Positions 54,762-63,179 of a DNA stretch of 64,000 bases are shown one piece after another. The notes below the pieces were generated by a model that worked only from the letters and a program-made list of their open reading frames with translations, searched no databases and was not told the DNA's origin. The stretch is from Bryobacteraceae bacterium (GTDB taxonomy: Bacteria; Acidobacteriota; Terriglobia; Bryobacterales; Bryobacteraceae), in NCBI GenBank assembly GCA_947458745.1, contig CANGYQ010000011.1, positions 62,001-126,000 of the forward strand, read 5' to 3'. Positions within the stretch are counted from its first letter, which is position 1; each line of letters begins with the position of its first letter. Position numbers and translations under genes: made by a program.

Positions 54762-54826
54762 AGCGCCTAATGGTTCCTCGGCTATAGCGTACAACAGCGT
54801 ACGTCTTGCCTGAAGCGGTGCTGTCG

Positions 54827-55936
54827 CTACCCGCGCGCCTGCTGGAGCCGCTTCAGGATCTCAGCCGGCGGCAGGCGGTTCCAGGTTTCATTTACCTGTA
54901 CCGTGAACTGCCCGTTCCGCGGCGCGCTAAACTCCACGCCCGCCCGATTCGCCCGCTGCCGGAACGCGGCGGCCTCGGCTTCCGGCAGCCGCAGAAATAA
55001 GATGTTGGTGCCGTTGGGCACGCGGCGGATCTCGAAGCGCTTGTCGGCTTGCAGACCGGCGAACACTTGCTCGGACGCGGCCACAGCCTTCGCGTAGCGG
55101 GCGGGGAAGCCGTCGAAGTGATGCAGGGCGATGGCGGCAAAGGGCCACGCCTGGTGCTGGCCGCCGCCGAACATCCGGCGCGTGTGGAACAAGTTGTCGA
55201 GCAGCGCCTTCGGCCCGGCCAGCACCGCACCGCTGGCCGCGTTGAAGTACTTGTACATCGACACATAGACGGTGTCGAACAGCGCCGCGTAATCCTTGAC
55301 GGCGATGCCGCTGTAGGCCGCCGCCAAATAGAGCCGCGCGCCATCGAGATGACGTCCGACCTTCTCGGACGCCGCCCACTGGCTGATCTTGCGCATCTCG
55401 CCCAGGTCAAACGCCTCGCCTGTCTTGCGGCGTACCGGCGTTTCGATCTGCAGCGCGCCGATAGGCACCGCCACGCGGCCCGAAGCCCCACGCTCCGCCA
55501 TCCGCTGCGCTTCTTCCAGCGTGAAGGTGGCGCTACCGGGAGCCAGGCCGATCATATGAAGACCGCTCAGCGTCTCGCAGCAATCACCGCAATCGTTGTG
55601 CAGGTGGCATTCTTGCTGGACCAGCACGCGGCGGCGGTCACCAGCGAGCATGCGCATCGCCAGATGATTGGCCAAAGTACCCGTGGGCAGCCAGACCGCC
55701 CGCTCCTTCCCCAAATCCGCCGCCACCTTGGCTTCCAGCTGGGCGATTACGCCACCGTTCGAATAATCATCCACTTCCAGCGTTCCTGAAAGCCGTTCCA
55801 GTAGCTGCGCGTAGGCCGAAGGCGACAACGGAACGCCATCCCCCCAGGCCACCACTCGCTGATCCTCGGGTATAGTTGTGGCCGCCGCGGCCAGTCCGGC
55901 CAGAGCGGGTGTCGTCAAAAAGCTGCGGCGCTGCAT
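54827..55936 (-). CDS. Exported threonine-aldolase/beta-eliminating-lyase-like PLP enzyme
   Basis: This 369-residue fold-type I PLP enzyme is of the low-specificity threonine aldolase group. HLDGAR at 196-201 has the Asp that binds the pyridine nitrogen, the PLP Lys is K229 in VSMYKYF, and the early block is LPTGTLANHLAM. Unusually it carries an N-terminal MQRRSFLTTPALAGLAAA, a Tat-type signal, so it appears to act outside the cytoplasm. The normal family is cytoplasmic and starts near residue 35 here. A TAGCAT box lies 10 bases upstream. Confidence 0.8.
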   Translation of the reverse strand: MQRRSFLTTPALAGLAAAATTIPEDQRVVAWGDGVPLSPSAYAQLLERLSGTLEVDDYSNGGVIAQLEAKVAADLGKERAVWLPTGTLANHLAMRMLAGDRRRVLVQQECHLHNDCGDCCETLSGLHMIGLAPGSATFTLEEAQRMAERGASGRVAVPIGALQIETPVRRKTGEAFDLGEMRKISQWAASEKVGRHLDGARLYLAAAYSGIAVKDYAALFDTVYVSMYKYFNAASGAVLAGPKALLDNLFHTRRMFGGGQHQAWPFAAIALHHFDGFPARYAKAVAASEQVFAGLQADKRFEIRRVPNGTNILFLRLPEAEAAAFRQRANRAGVEFSAPRNGQFTVQVNETWNRLPPAEILKRLQQARG

Positions 55937-55946
55937 CCTAGCGATG

Positions 55947-55952
55947 ATGCTA
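55947..55952 (-). promoter_or_regulatory. Candidate -10 box (TAGCAT)
   Basis: On the - strand, 10 bases before ATG 55936. It lies in the 3' flank of the TonB receptor gene, which ends at 55977. Confidence 0.3.
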
Positions 55953-55976
55953 CCAGCTTGCGGCCGCCTCAACGCA

Positions 55977-58823
55977 TTAGAAAACCAGCTTCAGCCCGAA
56001 CTGCACCAGGCGCTGATCAAGCGCTCCATTCCAGGCAAAACTGGGCGGCGTGGTGATGTTGCCGGCCGTGTCTACCGTGGCGGTGCTATTCAGGTTGGTG
56101 ACGTTGGTGCGATTGAAGACGTTGGTGCTCTCCGCGAAGAACTCCGGCTTCCAGCGTTCGCCGATGGGGAAGATGCGGCCATAGCGCATGTCCAACTGGA
56201 ACGTCGAAGGAGCATTTATCGTGTTGCGTCCGACGTAGAGCGGCCGTTGGAAGGCGGCGCCGGTGGAGGCATCGCCGTTCAGGATGCGGTTACCGCCAAT
56301 GTTGAACACCTCGCCACTCTGGGCGGTGACGCTCAGGGCTAGGCGGTTGTTGTTGGCCAGGTACTGCACGGCCCGGTTGGTGCTGGCGACGGTCGGGCTC
56401 CAGACGGCATTGCCGTTGAAGGCATGCCGCCGGTCGGTGAGCGAATTGCCCCGGTCCCGCCGCCGGTTGGTGGGGTCAGAAAGCAGGAACGCCCCGGAAT
56501 CGATATTATTCTGCTCCGGCGCGTCGTCAATCGCGTGGGACCAGGTATAGCTGCCGAACACCTCAAAGCCCGCCGAGTAGCGCTTGGTCAGCGTGATGTT
56601 CAAGCCGTTATAGCTGGACTGGCCCACTGATTCAGCCGTCAGAATGTTGGTGAAGGCGGGATTCACGCGCGCTCCGGCAAAGATCGGCCGGCCATCGGCC
56701 AACCGGTTGGGGCCGGGCACGATATTGATGTTGCGCCAGATGGGCAAGCGGTTGCCGCGCGTGAACAGATAGGTGGCGGAGAGGCCGAGATTCCGGGCCA
56801 GTTCGCGGCTGATCGACACATTGGCATTGGCCGAGTAGAGCGAGGCAAAGTCCGGCGACACTGTGGTGATGTCCTGCGGCGGCAGCGCGAAGCCCGTGGG
56901 GATACCCGTGAAGACGCTGGGGAAACTTGGCGCAAAGGCGGAAGTGGGCGGCACGCTGATGTTGAAGAAAATCGGCGTACCGTTGTTCAAGATGCTTCGG
57001 CGGTAGGTGTCGGTTTGGAATGGGTCAAAGAAGAAGCCGCCGCTGGCGCGCACCACCCACTTACCCAAACCTACGGCCGCTCCCAGGCGGGGCGCAAAGT
57101 TGTTCTTGTCCGTCCGGAAACTCCGCGAGTACTCGAACGGTGAGTTGGCATTGGCACTCGGGGGGCGGTAGATGTCATAGCGCAACCCGTAGGTGATGGT
57201 GACATTGGAGCGGGGCTTCCAGGTGTCCTGGCCATACATGCTGGTGAACAAGGAGTTGTACTGGATCGAGGGCTCACCAACGGTCTGCGCAAAGGTGTTG
57301 TAGCCGCGGGGTGCGGTGCCGTTCTTGGCCGCCAGATAGGCGGCCACATTGGGGAAAGTGTAGATGGCTGCCGTGGCCTGCGTCTGCACGTCGCGGATGC
57401 TACGGATGGCAAAGCCCGCCTTCAGTGCGTGGCTGGAAAGGTTGTAGCTGAAGTTGTCGGTCACCTCCGGCGTCCGCTCTTCATAGAGGAAGCCCACGTT
57501 GGGCGAATTGCCGAAGCTGGCGACGCCAGTCACCGCGATCGAAGGTCCGGTGCCGGTGGCTTCAAAGCGGTTCTGCGCCTGGCTGCGATTGGGAATCTGG
57601 AAGCGGAGTTCATTCACTGAGCGAGGCGAGAGCAAACTCACCAACTGCACGGCGCCCGCATGGGAGCGGTCGACGAAGTTGTAGGTCTGCGAGATCAACA
57701 CCAGCCCGCCGCCGGCGTTGAACGGCGAATTGTTCCGGTGGCCGTTGTAGCGCACCGACAACCGGTGGGCCTGGCTCAACTGCCAATCCATCTTGGCCAT
57801 GAAGAAGGTCACCTCCTGCCGGAACGGGATCGCGTTCGCGAACCCGGCCGGCAGCCCCAGCGCCGCCACGTTGGCGGACGAGACCGAGACGATGGACGGC
57901 AGGTCACGCTTCACGCGTTCATAGGCGCCGTAGTAGAAAAGTTTGTCCTTTACGATGCGCCCCCCGGCTCCCACGTTGAACGCGTTGACGTTCACTTGGG
58001 GCGTCGGGCGGTCAGGGGCCAGCAGCGCCGGGCGGGCACTGTAGGGGGTTCGGCGAAAGATATAGCCGCCGTCGCCATGCAGTTCATTCGCGCCGGACTT
58101 GGTGATGGTGTTGAACACCGTACCCACCGTGTTGCCGAACTCGGGCGCAAACCCGTTGCTGACCTGCTGCACCTCCTGCACCCAGGTATTCGAAACCGGC
58201 ATCAGCCGGATGCCCGCGCGGTCGCTCTGTACGTTGTTACTGCCATCCAATTGATAGTTGATGCGGCCATTGAAGCCGTTCGCGTTTAACTTGCGCGGTA
58301 CGCCGAACTCAGTGTTGCCCCGCCCACTGACATTGGGCTGCTGCAGGATGAAGTTAAAGGGGTTGCGCGAAAGCAGCGGCAGGTTGCTGATGGCGTTGTA
58401 ACTGAGCGTGCTGCCGGTGTCGGTGCGGCTGGGGTCCACGGCGGGGGCGGCGGCGCTCACCAGAATCTCGGTGGAGACGTTCTGCACCGAAAGTGCGACA
58501 TCCACGGTCACCGTGCTACCCGCGTTCAACGTGATCCCTGTGCGCTTGACGCCACCAAAGCCCGTGGCCGTCGTGGTCACTTCATAGTTGCCGAGGGGAA
58601 GGATGTTGAAGCGGTACAGTCCGTTGGCGGCCGTTTCAGCGGTTTGCGTGAAGCCGGTCTGGAGGTTGGCGACCTTCACCGAAGCCCCGGCCACAGCGGC
58701 TCCGGTCGGGTCCGTCACGGTGCCGGTGATCTGACCATTGATGGCGGAGGCTTGTCCCCAGGCGATGGAGGATGCCAGAAAAAGTGCCAGAAGTGCGGCA
58801 GAGGAGCTACGTAATGATGTCAT
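55977..58823 (-). CDS. TonB-dependent receptor, Oar-like, short form
   Basis: The 948-residue outer-membrane receptor has a signal peptide (ending WGQA, residue 26), a carboxypeptidase-regulatory domain (ITGTVTDPTGAAVAGASVKV), a plug with LPLLSRNPFNFILQQPNV and a barrel ending in GLKLVF. It is about 170 residues shorter than the other two, mainly in the barrel loops. The ligand is unknown. ATG 58823 has a TATAGA-like sequence just upstream and no Shine-Dalgarno. Confidence 0.88.
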   Translation of the reverse strand: MTSLRSSSAALLALFLASSIAWGQASAINGQITGTVTDPTGAAVAGASVKVANLQTGFTQTAETAANGLYRFNILPLGNYEVTTTATGFGGVKRTGITLNAGSTVTVDVALSVQNVSTEILVSAAAPAVDPSRTDTGSTLSYNAISNLPLLSRNPFNFILQQPNVSGRGNTEFGVPRKLNANGFNGRINYQLDGSNNVQSDRAGIRLMPVSNTWVQEVQQVSNGFAPEFGNTVGTVFNTITKSGANELHGDGGYIFRRTPYSARPALLAPDRPTPQVNVNAFNVGAGGRIVKDKLFYYGAYERVKRDLPSIVSVSSANVAALGLPAGFANAIPFRQEVTFFMAKMDWQLSQAHRLSVRYNGHRNNSPFNAGGGLVLISQTYNFVDRSHAGAVQLVSLLSPRSVNELRFQIPNRSQAQNRFEATGTGPSIAVTGVASFGNSPNVGFLYEERTPEVTDNFSYNLSSHALKAGFAIRSIRDVQTQATAAIYTFPNVAAYLAAKNGTAPRGYNTFAQTVGEPSIQYNSLFTSMYGQDTWKPRSNVTITYGLRYDIYRPPSANANSPFEYSRSFRTDKNNFAPRLGAAVGLGKWVVRASGGFFFDPFQTDTYRRSILNNGTPIFFNISVPPTSAFAPSFPSVFTGIPTGFALPPQDITTVSPDFASLYSANANVSISRELARNLGLSATYLFTRGNRLPIWRNINIVPGPNRLADGRPIFAGARVNPAFTNILTAESVGQSSYNGLNITLTKRYSAGFEVFGSYTWSHAIDDAPEQNNIDSGAFLLSDPTNRRRDRGNSLTDRRHAFNGNAVWSPTVASTNRAVQYLANNNRLALSVTAQSGEVFNIGGNRILNGDASTGAAFQRPLYVGRNTINAPSTFQLDMRYGRIFPIGERWKPEFFAESTNVFNRTNVTNLNSTATVDTAGNITTPPSFAWNGALDQRLVQFGLKLVF

Positions 58824-58900
58824 AAATCTCTATATCATTATGGATGATGAAGAGATTCTAAAGTTGCGGGATGGTGACAACGTCCGCTACGAACGCAGAA

Positions 58901-59671
58901 TCAATAACTTAGGTTCTGGGCGAACCGTGGGATCCCACCGGCCCGCACGGTCGCCGACCACTCCGCCAGTGCACCGCGATCCATCTTCCAGAACTTTCCG
59001 CACAGCGAAAAGAACTCCAGCACCGGAGCCGTTTGGCCCTTCTCCAGCAGTTCCTTGGCCAAACTCATATTCGGGCCGAACGTCTTCAGTTGAGGCGAGC
59101 CCGGCGTTTGGGCGGACTTCAACAAGTGCTCGCTGGCCCGCGGGAGTTGCCCTTCGCGCAACGCAATCCGGCCCAGGACAAAGTGCCCGTAATAGACCGC
59201 ATTGCCATAGTTCCAATTGCCGGAGAACTGGCCCGCGCTTTCCAGTAACTCATCCGCATACGCTTTTGCCTTGCCGGACTCACCGGCGTTCAAGGCGGCT
59301 TTGGCCAACGTCGCCAGCAACACAAACCGATCGATCCCAGTAGCGTTCGCGGCCTTCGCCTCCTGTGCAGCCAGCCGTTGCATAAACGTGGCCGGCGGTG
59401 AATCCAGCCGGGCGTACACCTGAATCAACTCGCCCGACAGCTTCTCAACCCGGCCGGAATCTTTCGTTCCCGCCGCTTCCCGCAATTGCCCGCACAAACG
59501 GGCGGCCACATCATGATCGTCCGGAGGCACGGGTTTGACTCGGCCCTGCCGGGCCTCCATCAACACGTCCGTTATCCGGCATTGCCTCAACAGGGCTGTC
59601 GCTCCATCAGAGCTTTGAGCCTCTGCCACCGCCTGGAACAGGCCCACCGCAATCAACAAACGAAAACGCAC
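58901..59671 (-). CDS. Secreted TPR-like protein of unknown function
   Basis: The 256-residue protein has a signal peptide (FRLLIAVGLFQAVAEA) and then almost only helices, with TPR-like pairs at about residues 110-195 (LLATLAKAALNAGESGKAKAYADELL and YYGHFVLGRIALREGQLPRASEHLL). Four Cys residues are spread over the chain. No enzyme motif is seen; a role in protein binding is inferred. The start is GTG 59671. It lies downstream of the DsrE-like gene on the same strand with 41 bases between. Confidence 0.6.
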   Translation of the reverse strand: MRFRLLIAVGLFQAVAEAQSSDGATALLRQCRITDVLMEARQGRVKPVPPDDHDVAARLCGQLREAAGTKDSGRVEKLSGELIQVYARLDSPPATFMQRLAAQEAKAANATGIDRFVLLATLAKAALNAGESGKAKAYADELLESAGQFSGNWNYGNAVYYGHFVLGRIALREGQLPRASEHLLKSAQTPGSPQLKTFGPNMSLAKELLEKGQTAPVLEFFSLCGKFWKMDRGALAEWSATVRAGGIPRFAQNLSY

Positions 59672-59712
59672 GGGTCTACCCGCCGGTCAAACGAAACGGC
59701 GCGAAGCAGCCG

Positions 59713-60171
59713 TTAGTCGCTGTTGCGCAAGTACTGCCAGCCTTCGGCTTGCTTCTTAACCAGCTCTGCCACACCCGACGGAACTACGGTGACAAATGGC
59801 AGCAGAGCGCTCTTGTCGATCTTACGATTGATCAGCGAATTGTTGCAGGCCGCCCACACCACGCCGGCCTTGCTGAGACGCTCGTAGTCCGCCGCCATCT
59901 CGCCGGACTTCTCCTTGGTCAACGACAGGATCGCGCCACCGTGAACCACTACTTCTACGCTCACCGCGTCCGGGCCCAGTGCGCGGCGCAGATTGTCCAC
60001 ATTCCGGATCACGCCCTGCAAGCGGGCGACGTCACCGTTGGAAACTTCAAACACGGCATGGTAGGCCTTACCATCCTTGGGCTTGTCATCAGCCGCCACG
60101 GCGGGCAGGGAAGCGACCAGGCCCAAGGCCAGAAAGCCGGTCATCAGGCGCGAGGTGAATGGAGTGTTCAT
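59713..60171 (-). CDS. Exported DsrE/DsrF-like protein
   Basis: The 152-residue protein has a signal peptide (LMTGFLALGLVASLPAVA) and a DsrE-like alpha/beta fold: AVFEVSNGD, VEVVVHGGAIL and AACNNSL with a single conserved Cys near 115, the position that carries sulfur in relatives. DsrE proteins relay sulfane sulfur. The neighbouring TsdA-like cytochrome acts on thiosulfate, so a joint periplasmic sulfur role is plausible but inferred. The gene has TAGGAT 7 bases before ATG 60171 and no Shine-Dalgarno. Confidence 0.78.
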   Translation of the reverse strand: MNTPFTSRLMTGFLALGLVASLPAVAADDKPKDGKAYHAVFEVSNGDVARLQGVIRNVDNLRRALGPDAVSVEVVVHGGAILSLTKEKSGEMAADYERLSKAGVVWAACNNSLINRKIDKSALLPFVTVVPSGVAELVKKQAEGWQYLRNSD

Positions 60172-60178
60172 AGCGTTA

Positions 60179-60184
60179 ATCCTA
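60179..60184 (-). promoter_or_regulatory. Candidate -10 box (TAGGAT)
   Basis: On the - strand, 7 bases before the DsrE-like ATG. It falls inside the gap after the cytochrome gene, so the DsrE-like gene may have its own promoter. Confidence 0.35.
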
Positions 60185-60204
60185 TTGTGAACCTTCCGGC
60201 ACCG

Positions 60205-61164
60205 CTATTGGGAGCCTACCGCGCGCGGGAACGGCCCGTACTTATGGCGCAGAGGGTCTTCGTTGTCGGCCCAGGGCGCGTATGGGCTATCAAACGGCTT
60301 CAGCTTGCGGTCTGGATAGTCACGCTCCACGCCGGCCCGCTGCGGGCGCGATTGCGAATTGATGAAGGCCGCAACATCGTAGGCATCGTTCACGTTCAAC
60401 AGCGGGTCGCCCAAGGGCATGTTGCGGTAGATAAAGCCGGCGGCGGTGCGCACCCGGTGCATGCCCGCCCCGTTGTTGAAACTATCCGGACCCCACAGCG
60501 GCGGATAGAGATACGTGCCATCCGCATTCCGTGACCCCTGGCCCTGCGCGCCGTGGCAACTGACACACTTGCGCTGGAAGACATCGGCGCCCAGATCCGG
60601 ATTGGCTGCCCGCGGCGGGTCCGGCAGCTTCATCACGCCCTGCCCGGGCATCTTCTTCATCTCTGCCGGAACTTCCTCGCTCAGCCAGCCCATATAGGCC
60701 ACCATGGCCTTCATCTCCGGACTGTCATTCGGCAAGCTGCGGCCATTCAGGCTGCGCTCGAAGCAGCCATTGATGCGGTCTTCGAGCAGAATCTTCTTGC
60801 CCGCCCGTGCGTTGAACTGCGGAAACCGGCGTGTGATGCCCACCAGGCCGATGGCATGGCGGACGGTGCCGCCGCTCAAGTGACAGTTGCGGCAGGCCAT
60901 GCCATTGCCGGATATGGCCTTCGCGGTCTGGGGCCCCAGGTGTAATGCCGTCTCGTTGAACAGGCGTTCGCCCTCGCGCACCATCGCCGCGCGCTCGGCG
61001 GGAACGGTACTCGGCCAATGCCACGGATCATGCGGGCGCAGCCACGGCGGCACCACGACGTAGGCCCCCGCCGCGATGATGGCCAGCGCGGAGACCACCA
61101 CTACCGCGGATGACCCGCGTAAAGGGCGCTTTGACGTCGGGCTTGGCATGGGCAGTTGATCCAT
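60205..61164 (-). CDS. tsdA: Thiosulfate dehydrogenase-like dihaem cytochrome c (TsdA-like)
   Basis: The 319-residue periplasmic protein has one N-terminal membrane anchor (residues 18-40) and two haem sites: C91-RN-CH95 and C200-VS-CH204. The TsdA pattern is visible around them: SGNGMACRNCHL, DRINGCFERSLNGR with Cys134 as the candidate axial thiolate of haem 1, PLWGPDSFNNGAGM and FIYRNMPLG. TsdA joins two thiosulfates into tetrathionate. The His/Cys ligation is inferred from family knowledge. ATG 61164 is chosen over GTG 61176, which abuts the TAGAAT box. Confidence 0.83.
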   Translation of the reverse strand: MDQLPMPSPTSKRPLRGSSAVVVVSALAIIAAGAYVVVPPWLRPHDPWHWPSTVPAERAAMVREGERLFNETALHLGPQTAKAISGNGMACRNCHLSGGTVRHAIGLVGITRRFPQFNARAGKKILLEDRINGCFERSLNGRSLPNDSPEMKAMVAYMGWLSEEVPAEMKKMPGQGVMKLPDPPRAANPDLGADVFQRKCVSCHGAQGQGSRNADGTYLYPPLWGPDSFNNGAGMHRVRTAAGFIYRNMPLGDPLLNVNDAYDVAAFINSQSRPQRAGVERDYPDRKLKPFDSPYAPWADNEDPLRHKYGPFPRAVGSQ

Positions 61165-61176
61165 CGATTTCTTCAC

Positions 61177-61182
61177 ATTCTA
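61177..61182 (-). promoter_or_regulatory. Candidate -10 box (TAGAAT)
   Basis: On the - strand, 12 bases before ATG 61164. The 17 bases before it are GC-rich and no -35 is recognised. Confidence 0.35.
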
Positions 61183-61261
61183 GGGGATCGCCCCGCCTCG
61201 GTTGGCGGTGCGGTTCACAATTCTTAACCGCACCGGCTAACTGCACCGTGCCGGGGGCGGT

Positions 61262-61267
61262 GATAAT
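61262..61267 (+). promoter_or_regulatory. Candidate -10 box (GATAAT)
   Basis: GATAAT lies 9 bases before ATG 61277, which has no Shine-Dalgarno. Confidence 0.3.
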
Positions 61268-61276
61268 CAATCCAGT

Positions 61277-62149
61277 ATGCTCTCTCGACGCTCGCTGCTC
61301 CGTACTCTGCCTGCTGGCATCGTGGTTACTACCGGTTCGCTCACGGCCGCTGATTTCTGGATCGACAAGAAGCCCGGGGAGTGGGAGGAGCGTGACCTGG
61401 ATAAGTTGCTCGCCGATTCGCCGTGGGCCAAGCCGGTTACGTCCTCATTCAACATCGAGAGCATGTCCGGCGGCGGTCGCCGCCGTGGCGGACGCGGCGG
61501 TGGGGGCGGCGGCATGGATGCCAGCAGCGGCGGTGGCATGGGTGGTGGTGCCATGGGCGGCGGCATGGGCGGTCCCGGTGGTGGCGGAATGGGCGGTGGT
61601 GGGATGGGTGGCCCCGGTGGCGGCGGCATGGGCTCTGGCGGCCCGATGGCCGGACCGGCGGGTGGCGGCGGCATGCCGTCCCTGACCGCGCAGATCCGCT
61701 GGATGAGCGCCAAGCCCGTCCGCATCGCGGTCCTGAGAAAGCGCTTTGGGAAGGAGTGGGATACCGCGGAACAAGCCAAGCAGATCATGGCCGAGAAGCT
61801 TGAGCACTACACGGTTGCCGTGCTGGGTTTACCGGGCGCTCGGCCTCCCCGGCCGGCGGGCGAAGCGGCGCCGGAGGGGGCCCGCGGCCCCGGCGGGCGT
61901 GGTGCCGATCCGGCCCAGTTCGCCGAACGCCTTCAAGCCTCCACTTCGATCATCCGCAAGGGCAAAAGTCCGATGATGCCCGCTGAAGTGAAGCTCACCA
62001 ACGGCGCCGTGGTGTTCTTGTTCTCGCGCGAGATTCCCATCACGCTGGACGATAAAGAAATTGAGTTTGTGACCAAGCTGGGCCCCCTGGAGTTCCGCCG
62101 CAAGTTCCGGCTGAAAGAGATGGTCTACGAAGGCGAACTGGCGCTTTAG
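61277..62149 (+). CDS. Exported protein with Gly/Met-rich low-complexity segment
   Basis: The 290-residue protein has a Tat-like signal (LSRRSLLRTLPAGIVVTTGS). Residues 27-60 contain a WxxKKPGEWEERDLDKLLADSPWAK block seen in acidobacterial secreted proteins of unknown function. Residues 65-135 are almost only Gly, Met, Ser and Pro in GGGMGG-type repeats. The C-terminal 150 residues form a folded domain with strands near VKLTNGAVVFLFSREIPITLDD. No function is assigned. Methionine-rich stretches can bind copper(I), which is a guess. It ends directly at the YdeI-like gene, stop to stop. Confidence 0.6.
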   Translation: MLSRRSLLRTLPAGIVVTTGSLTAADFWIDKKPGEWEERDLDKLLADSPWAKPVTSSFNIESMSGGGRRRGGRGGGGGGMDASSGGGMGGGAMGGGMGGPGGGGMGGGGMGGPGGGGMGSGGPMAGPAGGGGMPSLTAQIRWMSAKPVRIAVLRKRFGKEWDTAEQAKQIMAEKLEHYTVAVLGLPGARPPRPAGEAAPEGARGPGGRGADPAQFAERLQASTSIIRKGKSPMMPAEVKLTNGAVVFLFSREIPITLDDKEIEFVTKLGPLEFRRKFRLKEMVYEGELAL

Positions 62150-62764
62150 CTAGGCCTTGGGGCGAGGCTGGTTGGCCGTGATGTTTTCGGCCGCCAGCCG
62201 TACGGTCTCCTCAATTCGCTTGGCGCGAGTCTCAGGACGCTTGGCGCTGGCGATCCACTGGAGAATTCCGCGAATGGAGGACCCGCTGAACTGCCAGAAG
62301 TAGCCCGCTGCTGCTGGGGTCGCGGCGAGCGCCGCCGCCAGATCGGGTGGGATTACCATTTGCTCCACTTCATCCAGCGCGTTCCAGGAGCCGTCAGCTT
62401 GGGCCGCTTCGATTTTTGCCAGACCCGGCGGCATCACTAATCCGGAAGCAAGCAACCGGGTGATGCGGGCTTTATTGACCCGAGACCAGCCACTTCCTCG
62501 ACGCCGTGGCGAAATCAGCAGCATCGACCGGTGCTGATCCAGCTTGGCCGGCCGGCTGTCCACCCAACCGAAGCAAAGGGCCTCCTCCACAATGTCGGCG
62601 TACGGCAAACTGGACTGGCCGCCGCCCTTCTTGAAGGTCACCAGCCAGATACTGGTAGGGCGCTGGTGGTTGTCGGTCAGCCACTGCCGCCATTCAGACC
62701 GGCTGCGGACGGCTACCATGTCATAGCTCTGACGGATACCTTTCGCCTGCACCGGGGGCTGCAT
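62150..62764 (-). CDS. YdeI/OmpD-associated family protein
   Basis: The 204-residue cytoplasmic protein shows the YdeI family blocks SIWLVTFKKG, ADIVEEALCFGWVDS, SPRRRGSGWSRVNKARI and MVIPPDLAAAL, in the standard order and at normal length. YdeI relatives are linked to envelope stress and bacteriocin resistance, but the mechanism is not known. The start at ATG 62764 is the longest; ATG 62719 (MVAVRSRSEWRQ) is a reasonable alternative because similarity begins there. Confidence 0.85.
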   Translation of the reverse strand: MQPPVQAKGIRQSYDMVAVRSRSEWRQWLTDNHQRPTSIWLVTFKKGGGQSSLPYADIVEEALCFGWVDSRPAKLDQHRSMLLISPRRRGSGWSRVNKARITRLLASGLVMPPGLAKIEAAQADGSWNALDEVEQMVIPPDLAAALAATPAAAGYFWQFSGSSIRGILQWIASAKRPETRAKRIEETVRLAAENITANQPRPKA

Positions 62765-62893
62765 CCCTTCAGCATAGGCGAAGGAAGTTTAATAAAATTG
62801 TCGCCTCAAGCCCCGCGCCCGATCCGCCGATAAAGTCCGCAGATGGGGTTGCGCTTGCGTGCCCCAGACTCATCTCAAGGAGACACGCAAATC

Positions 62894-63037
62894 ATGAAAG
62901 CTTTCTGGACCGCCATTGTTGCCACCACGCTGCTGGTTGGCTCGGCCACTGTGACCCTCGCCGACGACCACAAGAAGGACAAGAAGGAAGACCACAAGGA
63001 CAAGAAGGGCGACCACAAGGAAAAGAAGGGCCACTAA
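62894..63037 (+). CDS. Small exported Lys/Asp/His-rich peptide
   Basis: The 47-residue frame has AAGGAGA about 11 bases before its ATG. It starts with a signal peptide (MKAFWTAIVATTLLVGSATVTLA), after which the mature part is only about 24 residues, built from DHK-type repeats (DHKKDKKE, DHKDKKG, DHKEKKG). The composition suggests metal or polyanion binding. A strong hairpin follows. The frame is open upstream to 62843, but the signal peptide and ribosome site decide the start. Confidence 0.7.
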   Translation: MKAFWTAIVATTLLVGSATVTLADDHKKDKKEDHKDKKGDHKEKKGH

Positions 63038-63070
63038 GCCTTTCGCTCCATCCGAATTCTGTCGGAAATG

Positions 63071-63104
63071 CGGCCGCTCCGGTAACCCCGGTGCGGCCGT
63101 TCGT
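63071..63104 (+). terminator. Probable terminator after the small peptide gene
   Basis: Arms CGGCCGCTCCGG (63071-63082) and CCGGTGCGGCCG (63088-63099) pair with one T-T mismatch around a 5-base loop, followed by a short T-rich TTCGTCGTT. Confidence 0.6.
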
Positions 63105-63179
63105 CGTTGCCAACGTCTGGTGCCGTGTGTCGGATGCAATCGGCCTCCGCTTACAATGGCGAAGAGGGCAAAAGATCAC

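Noticed and set aside
61490..61675. Possible tandem-repeat array or CRISPR-like structure
   Set aside because: The repeats are coding GGC/ATG triplets for Gly and Met; there are no regular spacers or palindromic repeats. No CRISPR array was seen in the window.
61267..61788. Pro-rich 173-residue frame on the - strand
   Set aside because: It is the antisense image of the Gly/Met-rich repeat and has no signal or domain.
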